23,993 bases of DNA from JBEVNX01 sp040507895. Lineage in GTDB: Bacteria > Desulfobacterota > Binatia > JACPRU01. This document shows positions 7,852 to 15,076 of the stretch, one piece after another. Each line of letters starts with the position of its first letter. Position 1 is the first letter of the stretch. Below the pieces are notes generated by a model that was not told where the DNA came from, did not search any database, and saw nothing but the letters and a program-made list of their open reading frames with translations. The position numbers and the translations under genes are program-made. The stretch is from positions 1-23,993 of the forward strand of contig JBEVNX010000225.1 in the NCBI GenBank assembly GCA_040507895.1, written 5' to 3'.

Positions 7852-9459
7852 ATGCGGCGAATCGAGACCAACCTCGACGTGCACTCCGAGGGCTTCCTCG
7901 CCAACCGCGCGCACAACCGCGCGCGCTTGGCCGATTTCCATCGGCTGCAGCTGGAGGCGCGCACGCGCCGGCCCCAGCGCGACCTCGATCGCTTGGCGCG
8001 ACAGGGAAAGCTCTTCGTGCGCGATCGGCTCGAGCTGCTCCTCGATCCGGGGACGCCGTTCCTGGAGTTTTCCACGCTCGCCGCGAACATGGCGTACGAC
8101 GGCGAGGTGCCGGGCGCGGGTCAGGTGACCGGCATTGGCATCGTCAGCGGTCGCGAGGTGGTGATTCGTGCCGACGACGCCTCGGTGAAGGGCGGAGCCT
8201 GGTATCCGCTCTCGGTCAAGAAGATCGTCCGGGCGCTCGACATCGCGATCGAGAACCGCCTGCCCGTGATCCACATCTGCGACAGCGCGGGCGGGTTCCT
8301 GCCGCTGCAGGCGGAGCTGTTCGCCGACCGCTACTACGCGGGACGCATTTTTCGCAACCAGTGCACACTCTCGAAGATGGGGGTGCCACAGGTTTCGATC
8401 GTCGTCGGCCACTGCACGGCGGGCGGGGCCTACATCCCCGGCCTCAGCGAATACTCGGTGATCGTGCGCGGCACGGGCGCGATCTTTCTCGGCGGGCCGC
8501 CGTTGGTGAAGGCCGCGACCGGCGAGATCGTGACCGCCGACGAGCTCGGCGGCGCCGACCTCCACACGCAGGTGAGCGGCACCGCGGACTATCCCGCAGC
8601 GACCGAGCCCGAGGCGATCGCCATGGCGCGCGACATCGTCGCCCTCTGGCGCAGACCGGAGAAGGCAAGGATCGAGCGTCAAGAGCCGGAGCCGCCTTAC
8701 TACGACCCCGAGGAGCTCTACGGAATCGTCCCGCGCGACGTCAAAGTGCAATTCGACATGCGCGAGATCATCGCGCGCATCGTCGACGGCAGCCGCTTCC
8801 ACGAGTACCAGCCCGCCTACGGCACGACGCTGGTCTGCGGCTTCGCGCACCTCTGGGGATACCGGTTGGGCATCCTCGCCAACAACGGCGTGCTCTTCAA
8901 CGACAGCTCGCTCAAGGGCGCGCACTTCATGGATCTCTGCAACCGCAACCGCACGCCGCTGGTGTTCCTGCAGAACATCACCGGTTACATGGTGGGCCGC
9001 GAGTACGAGGCGCGCGGCATCACCAAGGACGGCGCCAAGATGATCATGGCGCAGATCGGCTCGGTGGTGCCGAAGTTCACCGTGATCGTGAACGGCTCCT
9101 TCGGCGCGGGCAACTACGGCATGTGCGGCCGCGCGTTCGATCCGCGGCTGCTGTTCATGTGGCCACAGGGGCAGATCTCGGTGATGGGCGGCGAGCAGGC
9201 TGCTGGCGTGCTCAGCGAGATCAAGGTGAAGCAGCTCGAGCGCGAAGGTCGCACGCTCTCCGCAGCCGAGATCGCTGCCATCCGCGAGCCGATCGTCGAG
9301 GAGTACACCCGGCGGTCGAGCGGTTACTACAGCACCTCGGAGCTCTGGGACGACGGCCTACTCGACCCCGTCGACACCCGTAACGCGCTCGGCATCGCCA
9401 TCACCTGCGCGCTCAATGCGCCGATCGGCGACCCCGGCTACGGCGTGTTCCGGCTGTAG
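7852..9459 (+). CDS. Acyl-CoA carboxylase carboxyltransferase (methylcrotonyl-CoA carboxylase beta family)
   Basis: 535 residues, the usual length of MCC beta. Seen: SVKGGAWYPLSVKK, CTAGGAYIPG, FLGGPPLVKAATGE, LQNITGYMVGREYEA and GAGNYGMCGRAFDP, all typical of MCC/geranyl-CoA carboxylase beta chains and distinct from PCC beta. Reaction by family: transfer of CO2 from carboxybiotin to the gamma carbon of 3-methylcrotonyl-CoA or a related enoyl-CoA. An oddity: the segment FPDxxHFGRIF of known MCC beta chains reads FADRYYAGRIF here (about 157-167), so the Phe of HFG is replaced by Ala163. This could indicate a larger or different acyl substrate. It ends 6 bp from the convergent SnoaL-like gene. 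Confidence 0.93.
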   Translation: MRRIETNLDVHSEGFLANRAHNRARLADFHRLQLEARTRRPQRDLDRLARQGKLFVRDRLELLLDPGTPFLEFSTLAANMAYDGEVPGAGQVTGIGIVSGREVVIRADDASVKGGAWYPLSVKKIVRALDIAIENRLPVIHICDSAGGFLPLQAELFADRYYAGRIFRNQCTLSKMGVPQVSIVVGHCTAGGAYIPGLSEYSVIVRGTGAIFLGGPPLVKAATGEIVTADELGGADLHTQVSGTADYPAATEPEAIAMARDIVALWRRPEKARIERQEPEPPYYDPEELYGIVPRDVKVQFDMREIIARIVDGSRFHEYQPAYGTTLVCGFAHLWGYRLGILANNGVLFNDSSLKGAHFMDLCNRNRTPLVFLQNITGYMVGREYEARGITKDGAKMIMAQIGSVVPKFTVIVNGSFGAGNYGMCGRAFDPRLLFMWPQGQISVMGGEQAAGVLSEIKVKQLEREGRTLSAAEIAAIREPIVEEYTRRSSGYYSTSELWDDGLLDPVDTRNALGIAITCALNAPIGDPGYGVFRL

Positions 9460-9465
9460 GTTTCG

Positions 9466-9867
9466 CTACTTGAGCGCGCCGAGCTGGCGGAGAAGCGTAG
9501 CGCGGTCCCAGTAGTCGCGCTCGGCGACGATCTTGCCGTCGCGAAGCTCGATATAAGAGATGCCTCGTACCGTCGTTTGCTTGCCCTTCGCCGGCACGCC
9601 GAAGATCTCGGTCTCATGCTTGGAGTGCCACGTCCATTCCATGGCCCCACCCTTGTCGTCTCCGGCCCAGTGAGTGACCTCGAAGCTATGCTGACTCGGC
9701 CCCTGCGCAAAGCCGCTGAAGAACTTCTGGATGCCGGCGGCCGTGCTCTCCTTGTGCCCGAGGGGCACGTCTTCGAAGTCGACCTGATCGGCGTACATCG
9801 ACATCGTCTGCGCGATCCCTGCCGGTGTGAACTCCCGGAGCCATCCCTTCGCCCATTGCAAGTTCAT
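9466..9867 (-). CDS. NTF2/SnoaL-like domain protein
   Basis: 133 residues with a strong Shine-Dalgarno (AAGGAGG) before the ATG at 9867. The pattern is that of SnoaL/ester-cyclase-like NTF2 folds: N-terminal helix, YADQVDFEDVPLG strand, IQKFFSGFA helix, then strands with WAGDD, WTWHSKHETEIFGVPAKGK, VRGISYIELRDGKIVAERDYWD. This fold is used by cyclases, isomerases and hydrolases, and also as a non-catalytic binding domain. The Asp/His residues in the pocket are compatible with an enzyme, but the reaction cannot be named. It is convergent with the carboxylase operon; upstream lies the degenerate region. Confidence 0.82.
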   Translation of the reverse strand: MNLQWAKGWLREFTPAGIAQTMSMYADQVDFEDVPLGHKESTAAGIQKFFSGFAQGPSQHSFEVTHWAGDDKGGAMEWTWHSKHETEIFGVPAKGKQTTVRGISYIELRDGKIVAERDYWDRATLLRQLGALK

Positions 9868-10004
9868 CGCACGCCTCCTTCGCGGTCATTGGTCGGAACG
9901 GCGCTGCGCTGCGGAAGCCACGTTTAACGTCAGCGCTCCACCTCTGAGGTACGCCGCCCAGAGCACGCTACAATAGCGGCCGTGGTGAGCCAAGCGGGTC
10001 GGAC

Positions 10005-10700
10005 GGCGACAGAATCAAGCCCCTGCTCCCAAGGCTGGCGGCGGCGCTTCTCGGCGTTGTGACCATTCCCCTAGCGGTGCATCTCTCGATCCGGCCAATC
10101 GGCGCGTTGTCCAACGTGACGGAGAAGTTCCTCTACGAGATGAATAGGTCACGCCGCCGGACTGGCGCCGAATCGGCTGGAGCTTCCGAAACCTCGTCGT
10201 CTTTCAGTTCGGGCTGCCTCCTACCGAGCTGATCACGTGGCAAAACCCGTTCGCCGCCATGATGGTCACCAGCGTTCAAAACCGGGGTGCAACCTTGCTC
10301 CAGATCGCCGCTTCGGGCTGTGGTGCGCCGGTGTCACGGTGTGGGCACCCCGCCTCGACCGCGACTCCGCGGATCGTCGCTTTCTCCTGTACTGTTTGGC
10401 GGCCGCCCTGTCGCTCATCTCGTTTCACACAGTGTACTTGGCCCACGACGCCTTCATGTTCTCGGCGCATGTCTGGCCGTACGGCGTGGCTCCGGGCGTG
10501 CTCGCCGGGATGGAGAGCCTCCGGAAGCGACATTTCTTCGCTGCGCTGTGTATCGCCACCGCGGTCGTACTAAGCGCGATACAGCACGTCATTGGCCTAC
10601 GCATACTTGGAGAGCTGCCCGGAAACACCGGCGCGTCCGTGGCTAGATGCGAACCGCGCGACTGGAAAGATTTGCGCGCTCTGGCTCGTCGAAGAGCACG
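10005..10700 (+). pseudogene. Frame-shifted relic of an integral membrane protein
   Basis: The 0.9 kb between 9868 and 10781 has no intact gene, but protein-like blocks run in order through different plus-strand frames. Block A from 10008 reads DRIKPLLPRLAAALLGVV and on to KFLYEMN. Block B from 10163 reads WRRIGWSFRNLVVFQFG, then LPPTELITWQNP. Block C from about 10310 is hydrophobic (FGLWCAGVTVWAPRLD, then LLYCLAAALSLISFHTVYL, and a later segment AALCIATAVVLSAIQHVIG). A fourth block near 10630 (PWLDANRATGKICALWLVE) returns to the second frame. The hydrophobic segments suggest a multi-span protein, perhaps glycosyltransferase-like, but I do not recognise it. At least three frame changes make sequencing error alone unlikely. 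A TACAAT at 9969-9974 could be a former -10 box. Confidence 0.5.
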
Positions 10701-10781
10701 GGCGGGCCTGTCTCCGTCTGATCGTCCTCCGTCTCGGCCGGCCGCATGCCGGATTGACCTGCCTGGAGGACTGCGACATTG

Positions 10782-12200
10782 ATGCCGGTCATGGTTGGCA
10801 TCGTCTCGTACGGCTCCTACGTTCCCTATCGACGACTGAAGCGCTCGGCGATCGCGCAAGTATTGGGCGTAGCGGCGGGCAAAGGCGAGCGCTCGGTGGC
10901 GAGCTTCGACGAGGACAGCGCCTCGATGGCCGTCGAAGCCGCTCGCGATGCGTTACGCGGAGCTCCCGGCGCGTCGATTCAGGCGCTGCTCTTCGCGACC
11001 ACTACCCCTCCCTACGGCGAGAAGCTCAACGCCGCCACCATCGGCGCGGCGGCCCAACTACCGGTCGAAATTCGCGCGGCGGATCTCACCGGCTCGACGC
11101 GAGCCGGCCTGAGCGCGATTCTCCAGGGCGCCGACAGCGTGCGCGGGGGAGTCAAGCACGCCCTGGCAGCGATCGCGGACTGCCGGCTCGGCGCGCCCGA
11201 GGGCAAGGCCGAGCAACAGAACGGCGACGGTGCCGTCGCCTTCGTTCTCGGATCCGAAGGCGTGATCGCGGAGATCGAGGCGACGGCATCGCTGACGCGG
11301 GAGTTCCTCGATACGTGGCGCTCTCCCGGAGAGCGCTTTCCGCACACTTGGGAGGAACGCTTCGGTCTCACTCAGGCCTTCGGACCGTTGCTCGGGAAGA
11401 CCATTCAAACGGTGCTCGGGCAGGCAAAGGTCGCCCCGAAGGACCTCGCCAAAGTGGCGTTCGACGCGCCGAACCCGCGGGCCGTGGACGAGATCGCGCG
11501 GGGCATGAATCTCGACGCTTCCCAGGTGGCCGATCCGCTAGCTCTCACCGTCGGTCAAACCGGCGCGGCCCACGCGGGCCTGATGCTCGCCGCGGCCCTG
11601 CCCGCGGCCAAGCCGGGAGACCGCATCCTCGTCGCCACGGTCGCAGACGGCGCGGACGCCATCCTCTTCCGCGTCACGGATGCAGCCGCTCGCTTCGCCC
11701 AGCCGCGTTCGGTCGGGCGCATGATCGAATCCAAGGGCGACGTCAGCTACGGCAGCTACCTGAAGTGGCGCGAGATCATCCCGACGGAGCCGCCGCGCCG
11801 TCCTGATCCCAACCGCCCCGCCGGGCCTCCGATGCTTCGATCCGAGACCTGGAAGTTTGGCCTCGTCGGTACGCGCTGTACGACTTGCGGCACGCCGCAG
11901 CTCCCGCCCCAACGGGTCTGCGTGCATTGCCGGGCCTTTGACAAGATGGAGCGCTATCCGTTCGCCGACCGCACGGCCCGCATTGCCACCTACGCGATCG
12001 ACCGTCTCGCTTATTCGCTGAACCCCCCGACCGTGAACGTCGTGCTCGATTTCGACGGCGGCGGCCGCTTCGTCTGCGAGATGACCGACTGCGAGCCCGA
12101 GAAGGTGGCGATCGGAGACCAGGTAGAGATGACGTTCCGAAAGCTCTATACTGCGGGGGGGGTGCACAACTACTTCTGGAAGGCGAGGCCAAAGAGGTAG
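10782..12200 (+). CDS. HMG-CoA-synthase-like protein fused to a DUF35 Zn-ribbon/OB-fold domain; active site degenerate
   Basis: 472 residues from ATG 10782 (a TTG directly precedes it at 10779; GGAGGA lies 11 nt upstream). Residues 4-300 follow the HMG-CoA synthase fold (VGIVSYGSYVP start, FDEDSASMAVEAARDAL). At the positions of the catalytic Glu, Cys and His the sequence reads TTTPPY, DLTGSTRAG and FDAPN, so all three appear replaced (Thr, Thr and Asp, near residues 74, 106 and 228). Residues about 350-460 are DUF35: zinc ribbon CTTC..CVHC (CxxC-x10-CxxC) plus OB fold. DUF35 proteins partner thiolase-fold enzymes (archaeal thiolase/HMGS complex; ChsH2 with Ltp2). The following gene is such a thiolase. 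Likely role: non-catalytic scaffold or acyl-CoA-binding partner; HMG-CoA synthesis is improbable. Confidence 0.85.
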   Translation: MPVMVGIVSYGSYVPYRRLKRSAIAQVLGVAAGKGERSVASFDEDSASMAVEAARDALRGAPGASIQALLFATTTPPYGEKLNAATIGAAAQLPVEIRAADLTGSTRAGLSAILQGADSVRGGVKHALAAIADCRLGAPEGKAEQQNGDGAVAFVLGSEGVIAEIEATASLTREFLDTWRSPGERFPHTWEERFGLTQAFGPLLGKTIQTVLGQAKVAPKDLAKVAFDAPNPRAVDEIARGMNLDASQVADPLALTVGQTGAAHAGLMLAAALPAAKPGDRILVATVADGADAILFRVTDAAARFAQPRSVGRMIESKGDVSYGSYLKWREIIPTEPPRRPDPNRPAGPPMLRSETWKFGLVGTRCTTCGTPQLPPQRVCVHCRAFDKMERYPFADRTARIATYAIDRLAYSLNPPTVNVVLDFDGGGRFVCEMTDCEPEKVAIGDQVEMTFRKLYTAGGVHNYFWKARPKR

Positions 12201-12245
12201 CGTAGAAAAAGCGGCGGCGCCGCCAAGGCTCAGGAGATCAAAATC

Positions 12246-13430
12246 ATGGCGAGCAAAGGGATCAAGGACCGCGTCGCGATCGTCGGCATGGGATGCACAT
12301 CTTTCGGCGAACACTGGGACAAGGGCCCCGAGGACCTGCTCGTCGAGGCGGCCTACGAAGCGTATGCGTCGGCTGGCATGGAGCCGAACGGCGTCGACGC
12401 GTACTGGCTCGGCACGCTCGGCTCCGGGCTCTCCGGCCTGATGCTCTCCGAACCGCTGAAGATCCAGTACAAGCCGGTCACCCACGTCGAGAACTTCTGC
12501 GCCACCGGCTCCGAGGCACTCCGCCAGGCTTGCTATGCCGTCGCTTCCGGCGCCTACGACGTCGCCATGGCAATCGGCGTGGAGAAGCTCAAGGACTCCG
12601 GCTTCTCCGGCCTCGTCGGCAACGTGCCGCCGAACGATGGCACGCCGAACACCATGACCGCGCCGGCGTCGTTCTCGATGCTCGCCCCGGCCTACTTCAA
12701 GAAGTACGGCCTCGATCCCCAGAAGGGCAAGGAAGTGTTGGCGCGCATCGCGTGGAAGAATCACAAGAACGGCGCCAAGAACCCGAAGGCGCAGTTCCGC
12801 AAGGAAGTCCCGATGGAGACGATCCTCAATTCGCCGAAGATCGCCGACCCGCTCGGCATCATGGACTGCTCGGGCGTCTCCGACGGCTCTGCGGCGGCGA
12901 TCGTGGTTCGCGCCGAGGACGCGCACAAGTACCGGAAGGATCCGATCTACATCAAGGCGCTGTCGTTCGTCGCGGGCCCGGGCGAAGGGCATTCTGCGTC
13001 GGACTACGACTTCACGACGTTCCGCGAGGTCGTCGCAACGGCGCGTGACGCCTATCAGCAAGCCGGTATCACCAACCCGCGCCAGCAGATCAGCATGGCT
13101 GAGGTGCACGACTGCTTCACCCCGACCGAGCTGGTGCTCTACGAGGACCTCGGCTTCAGCGAGCGAGGCACCGCGTGGAAGGACGTAGTCGAAGGCTTTT
13201 TCGATCTCGAGGGCAAGCTGCCCGTCAATCCGGATGGCGGACTCAAGTCGTTCGGCCACCCGATCGGCGCCTCGGGCCTGCGCATGATGTACGAGATGTG
13301 GCTGCAGTTACGAGGCGAAGCGGGGCCTCGCCAGATCAGCAACCCGAAGCTCGGCCTCACGCACAACCTGGGTGGAATGCCCGGCCGATGCGTGAGCTTC
13401 GTGTCGGTCGTCGGCCGCGACGTCGGATAG
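12246..13430 (+). CDS. Thiolase (SCP-x / acetyl-CoA acetyltransferase type)
   Basis: 394 residues, ATG with a good AGGAG upstream. Seen: N-terminal VAIVGMGCTSFGE, nucleophile Cys85 in ENFCATGSEALR, VHDCFTPTE (287-295, the position of the NEAF motif in classical thiolases), GHPIGASG (337-344) with active-site His338, and a C-terminal LGGMPGRC segment with Cys382. These are features of SCP-x-type thiolases and archaeal acetoacetyl-CoA thiolases, which work with DUF35 partners. The enzyme could cleave or form beta-ketoacyl-CoA; a retro-aldol lyase like Ltp2 is less likely because Cys85 is present. It follows the HMGS-like/DUF35 gene by 45 bp and is presumably in the same operon. Confidence 0.9.
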   Translation: MASKGIKDRVAIVGMGCTSFGEHWDKGPEDLLVEAAYEAYASAGMEPNGVDAYWLGTLGSGLSGLMLSEPLKIQYKPVTHVENFCATGSEALRQACYAVASGAYDVAMAIGVEKLKDSGFSGLVGNVPPNDGTPNTMTAPASFSMLAPAYFKKYGLDPQKGKEVLARIAWKNHKNGAKNPKAQFRKEVPMETILNSPKIADPLGIMDCSGVSDGSAAAIVVRAEDAHKYRKDPIYIKALSFVAGPGEGHSASDYDFTTFREVVATARDAYQQAGITNPRQQISMAEVHDCFTPTELVLYEDLGFSERGTAWKDVVEGFFDLEGKLPVNPDGGLKSFGHPIGASGLRMMYEMWLQLRGEAGPRQISNPKLGLTHNLGGMPGRCVSFVSVVGRDVG

Positions 13431-13459
13431 ACGCGGGCGACCGGAAGGTCAACGGCAAA

Positions 13460-13499
13460 CGCCGCTCTTGCGAGCGGCGGCTGCCACGGCTTCGCCGTT
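13460..13499. terminator. Tandem hairpins between convergent genes
   Basis: CGCCGCTC (13460-13467) pairs with GAGCGGCG (13472-13479) across a TTGC loop, 8 bp perfect. ACGGC (13486-13490) pairs with GCCGT (13494-13498) across TTC. They sit between the thiolase stop and the malic enzyme stop and can serve both directions. No T-tract follows. Confidence 0.5.
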
Positions 13500-13532
13500 G
13501 CGGGTGCCGACGGTCTTGTCGAGCGGGTCAGG

Positions 13533-14636
13533 CTAGATTCGCTCGGGTACGGGCTCGATCACGATCTCGGCGAGGGTTCGCGCGGCGGCCACCTTCATCT
13601 CTTCGTTGACGACCTTCGCGCCGGCATCGAGCGCGCCGCGGAACACTCCGGGGAATGCCAGCACGTTGTTGATCTGATTCAGGAAGTCGCTGCGGCCCGT
13701 GGCAACGACCACGGCGCCGGCGGCGCGCGCGAGGTGCGGCATGATCTCCGGCACGGGGTTCGCCATCGCGAAGATGATCGGTTGCGGGTTCATCGAGCGC
13801 ACCATGTCCTCGCTGACGATGTTCGCCTGCGAGAGCCCGATGAAGACATCCGAGCCCCGTAGCGCATCTGCGAGACTGCCTTTGCGGCCGCGTTTGTTCG
13901 TGGTCTCGGCGAGATCCCGCTTGTGGGGGTTCAGGTCGCTGCGGTCACGGTGGACGATGCCCTTGGAGTCGCAAAGAATGATGTCCCCAACTCCGGCCAT
14001 GTGCCCCAGGTTGCCGAAGCTCTGGATCAGCTTGGCACAGGCGATTGCCGACGCGCCGCTGCCGCTGAATACGATCGTGCATTCCCGTGGATTCTTGCGC
14101 GTGACCTTGAGGGCGTTCAGCAGCGCCGCGACGGTGACGATGGCGGTTCCGTGCTGATCGTCGTGGAAGACGGGAATGCCGAGGTCCTGCAGCCGCGCCT
14201 CGACGTCGAAGCAACGCGGAGCGGAGATGTCCTCGAGATTGATCCCGCCGAAGACCGGCGCGATGGCCCGTACGATCGCAACGATCTCGTCGACGTCCTG
14301 CGTGGCGAGGCAGATCGGGAAGGCGTCCACTCCGGCGAACTCCTTGAACAGCACTGCTTTGCCTTCCATGACCGGAATGGCCGCAGCGGCGCCGAGATTG
14401 CCGAGTCCGAGGATGGCCGAGCCGTCGGAGACCACCGCGACCGTGTTCCGCTTGATCGTCAGCTCGAAGACTCGCTCGGGCGCCTTCGCGATCTCGACAC
14501 AAACCTGCCCCACCCCGGGCGTGTAGGCGAGGCTGAGATCGTGCTTGCTGGCGAGCGAAACCTTGCTCCGCACCCCGAGCTTGCCGTGCAACTGGGCGTG
14601 GAGCTCCACCGATTCCTTGTCGTAGTCCGCTTTCAT
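13533..14636 (-). CDS. Malic enzyme, single-domain (MaeB N-terminal type without phosphotransacetylase domain)
   Basis: 367 residues. Oxidative decarboxylation of malate to pyruvate with NAD or NADP. Seen: SLAYTPGVG with the catalytic Tyr (about 38), PVMEGKAVLFKEFAGVDAF with the conserved Lys, metal-binding EDISAPRCF and FHDDQHGTA, nucleotide-binding GSGASAIA, and C-terminal FAMANPVPEI plus NNVLAFPGVFRGAL. MaeB of E. coli carries an extra C-terminal PTA-like domain (about 760 residues total); it is absent here, as in many Gram-positive and deltaproteobacterial malic enzymes. Cofactor choice cannot be read reliably. The gene is divergent from the NrtS-like gene. Confidence 0.94.
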   Translation of the reverse strand: MKADYDKESVELHAQLHGKLGVRSKVSLASKHDLSLAYTPGVGQVCVEIAKAPERVFELTIKRNTVAVVSDGSAILGLGNLGAAAAIPVMEGKAVLFKEFAGVDAFPICLATQDVDEIVAIVRAIAPVFGGINLEDISAPRCFDVEARLQDLGIPVFHDDQHGTAIVTVAALLNALKVTRKNPRECTIVFSGSGASAIACAKLIQSFGNLGHMAGVGDIILCDSKGIVHRDRSDLNPHKRDLAETTNKRGRKGSLADALRGSDVFIGLSQANIVSEDMVRSMNPQPIIFAMANPVPEIMPHLARAAGAVVVATGRSDFLNQINNVLAFPGVFRGALDAGAKVVNEEMKVAAARTLAEIVIEPVPERI

Positions 14637-14725
14637 AGGCGAGCCGGCGAGTGTGTCGCTTCACCCGACACGAAGCAAGCCTCGTCCTGCGCGGTCACAC
14701 GGTGTCCCGAGAGCTCGAATCTGCT

Positions 14726-15037
14726 ATGGCGGAGCGCGTGCCCGAGCCGAGCGCTGTGCCAGCCACCTGGGAAACATACGCAGAGGCGGGACGCATGTTC
14801 CTCCACGGAGCGACGGCTCCGAGCGCGACGCGCATCGCCCTCATCGTCGGCACCTGGCTCGTTCTGATGAACCACGGCGACACGATGCTCCAGGGCTCGA
14901 TTCCGTGGCTGAAGATCGCGCTCGACTACGCCACGCCCTTCGTGGTCGCGAGCTTGGGCTTCCTGGCCGCGCGTCGCCGCGCCAACGTCGAGCGATTGAG
15001 CGCGCTGCTGCGAGACCGCCACGACCGCGGGGCTTGA
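14726..15037 (+). CDS. nrtS: Small two-span membrane protein, NrtS (nitrate/nitrite transporter)-like
   Basis: About 103 residues from ATG 14726; the frame is open to 14651, but that extension looks non-coding. Seen: an amphipathic N-terminus (WETYAEAGRMFLHG), first span with ALIVGTWLVLMNHGD, then TMLQGSIPWLKIALDY, second span TPFVVASLGFLAARRR, and a basic C-terminus. The pattern (A)LIVGT-LxLxNxGDxxL-G---W-K--L-Y--P--VA--G matches the small NrtS proteins described as nitrate/nitrite transporters in cyanobacteria. The match is from remembered consensus, so the substrate remains tentative. The next gene, pntAA, starts 39 bp downstream. Confidence 0.6.
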   Translation: MAERVPEPSAVPATWETYAEAGRMFLHGATAPSATRIALIVGTWLVLMNHGDTMLQGSIPWLKIALDYATPFVVASLGFLAARRRANVERLSALLRDRHDRGA

Positions 15038-15050
15038 GGTCGTCCGACCT
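15037..15050. promoter_or_regulatory. 14-bp dyad upstream of pntAA
   Basis: AGGTCG-TC-CGACCT is a perfect inverted repeat 27 bp before the pntAA start. Its 2-nt spacer is too short for a good RNA hairpin, so an operator for a dimeric regulator is a possible reading. No known consensus is matched. Confidence 0.3.
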
Positions 15051-15076
15051 TCGGCCTATATCCCGACCCCCGGACC

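Noticed and set aside
7261..9383. Long open frames (554 and 623 codons) across the carboxylase operon on both strands
   Set aside because: They overlap genes with full carboxylase motifs in the proper frames and read as repetitive Arg/Ala/His-rich text.
9969..9974. TACAAT as an active promoter -10 box
   Set aside because: The sequence 17 bp upstream does not resemble a -35 element, and the downstream region is degenerate.
11538..13259. A 573-codon open frame antisense to the HMGS-like and thiolase genes
   Set aside because: Arg/Asp/Leu-rich low-information translation with no motif; the plus-strand genes carry clear family motifs. High GC produces such shadows.
13923..14867. 314-codon plus-strand frame over the malic enzyme
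   Set aside because: Antisense shadow; the malic enzyme on the minus strand has every catalytic motif.
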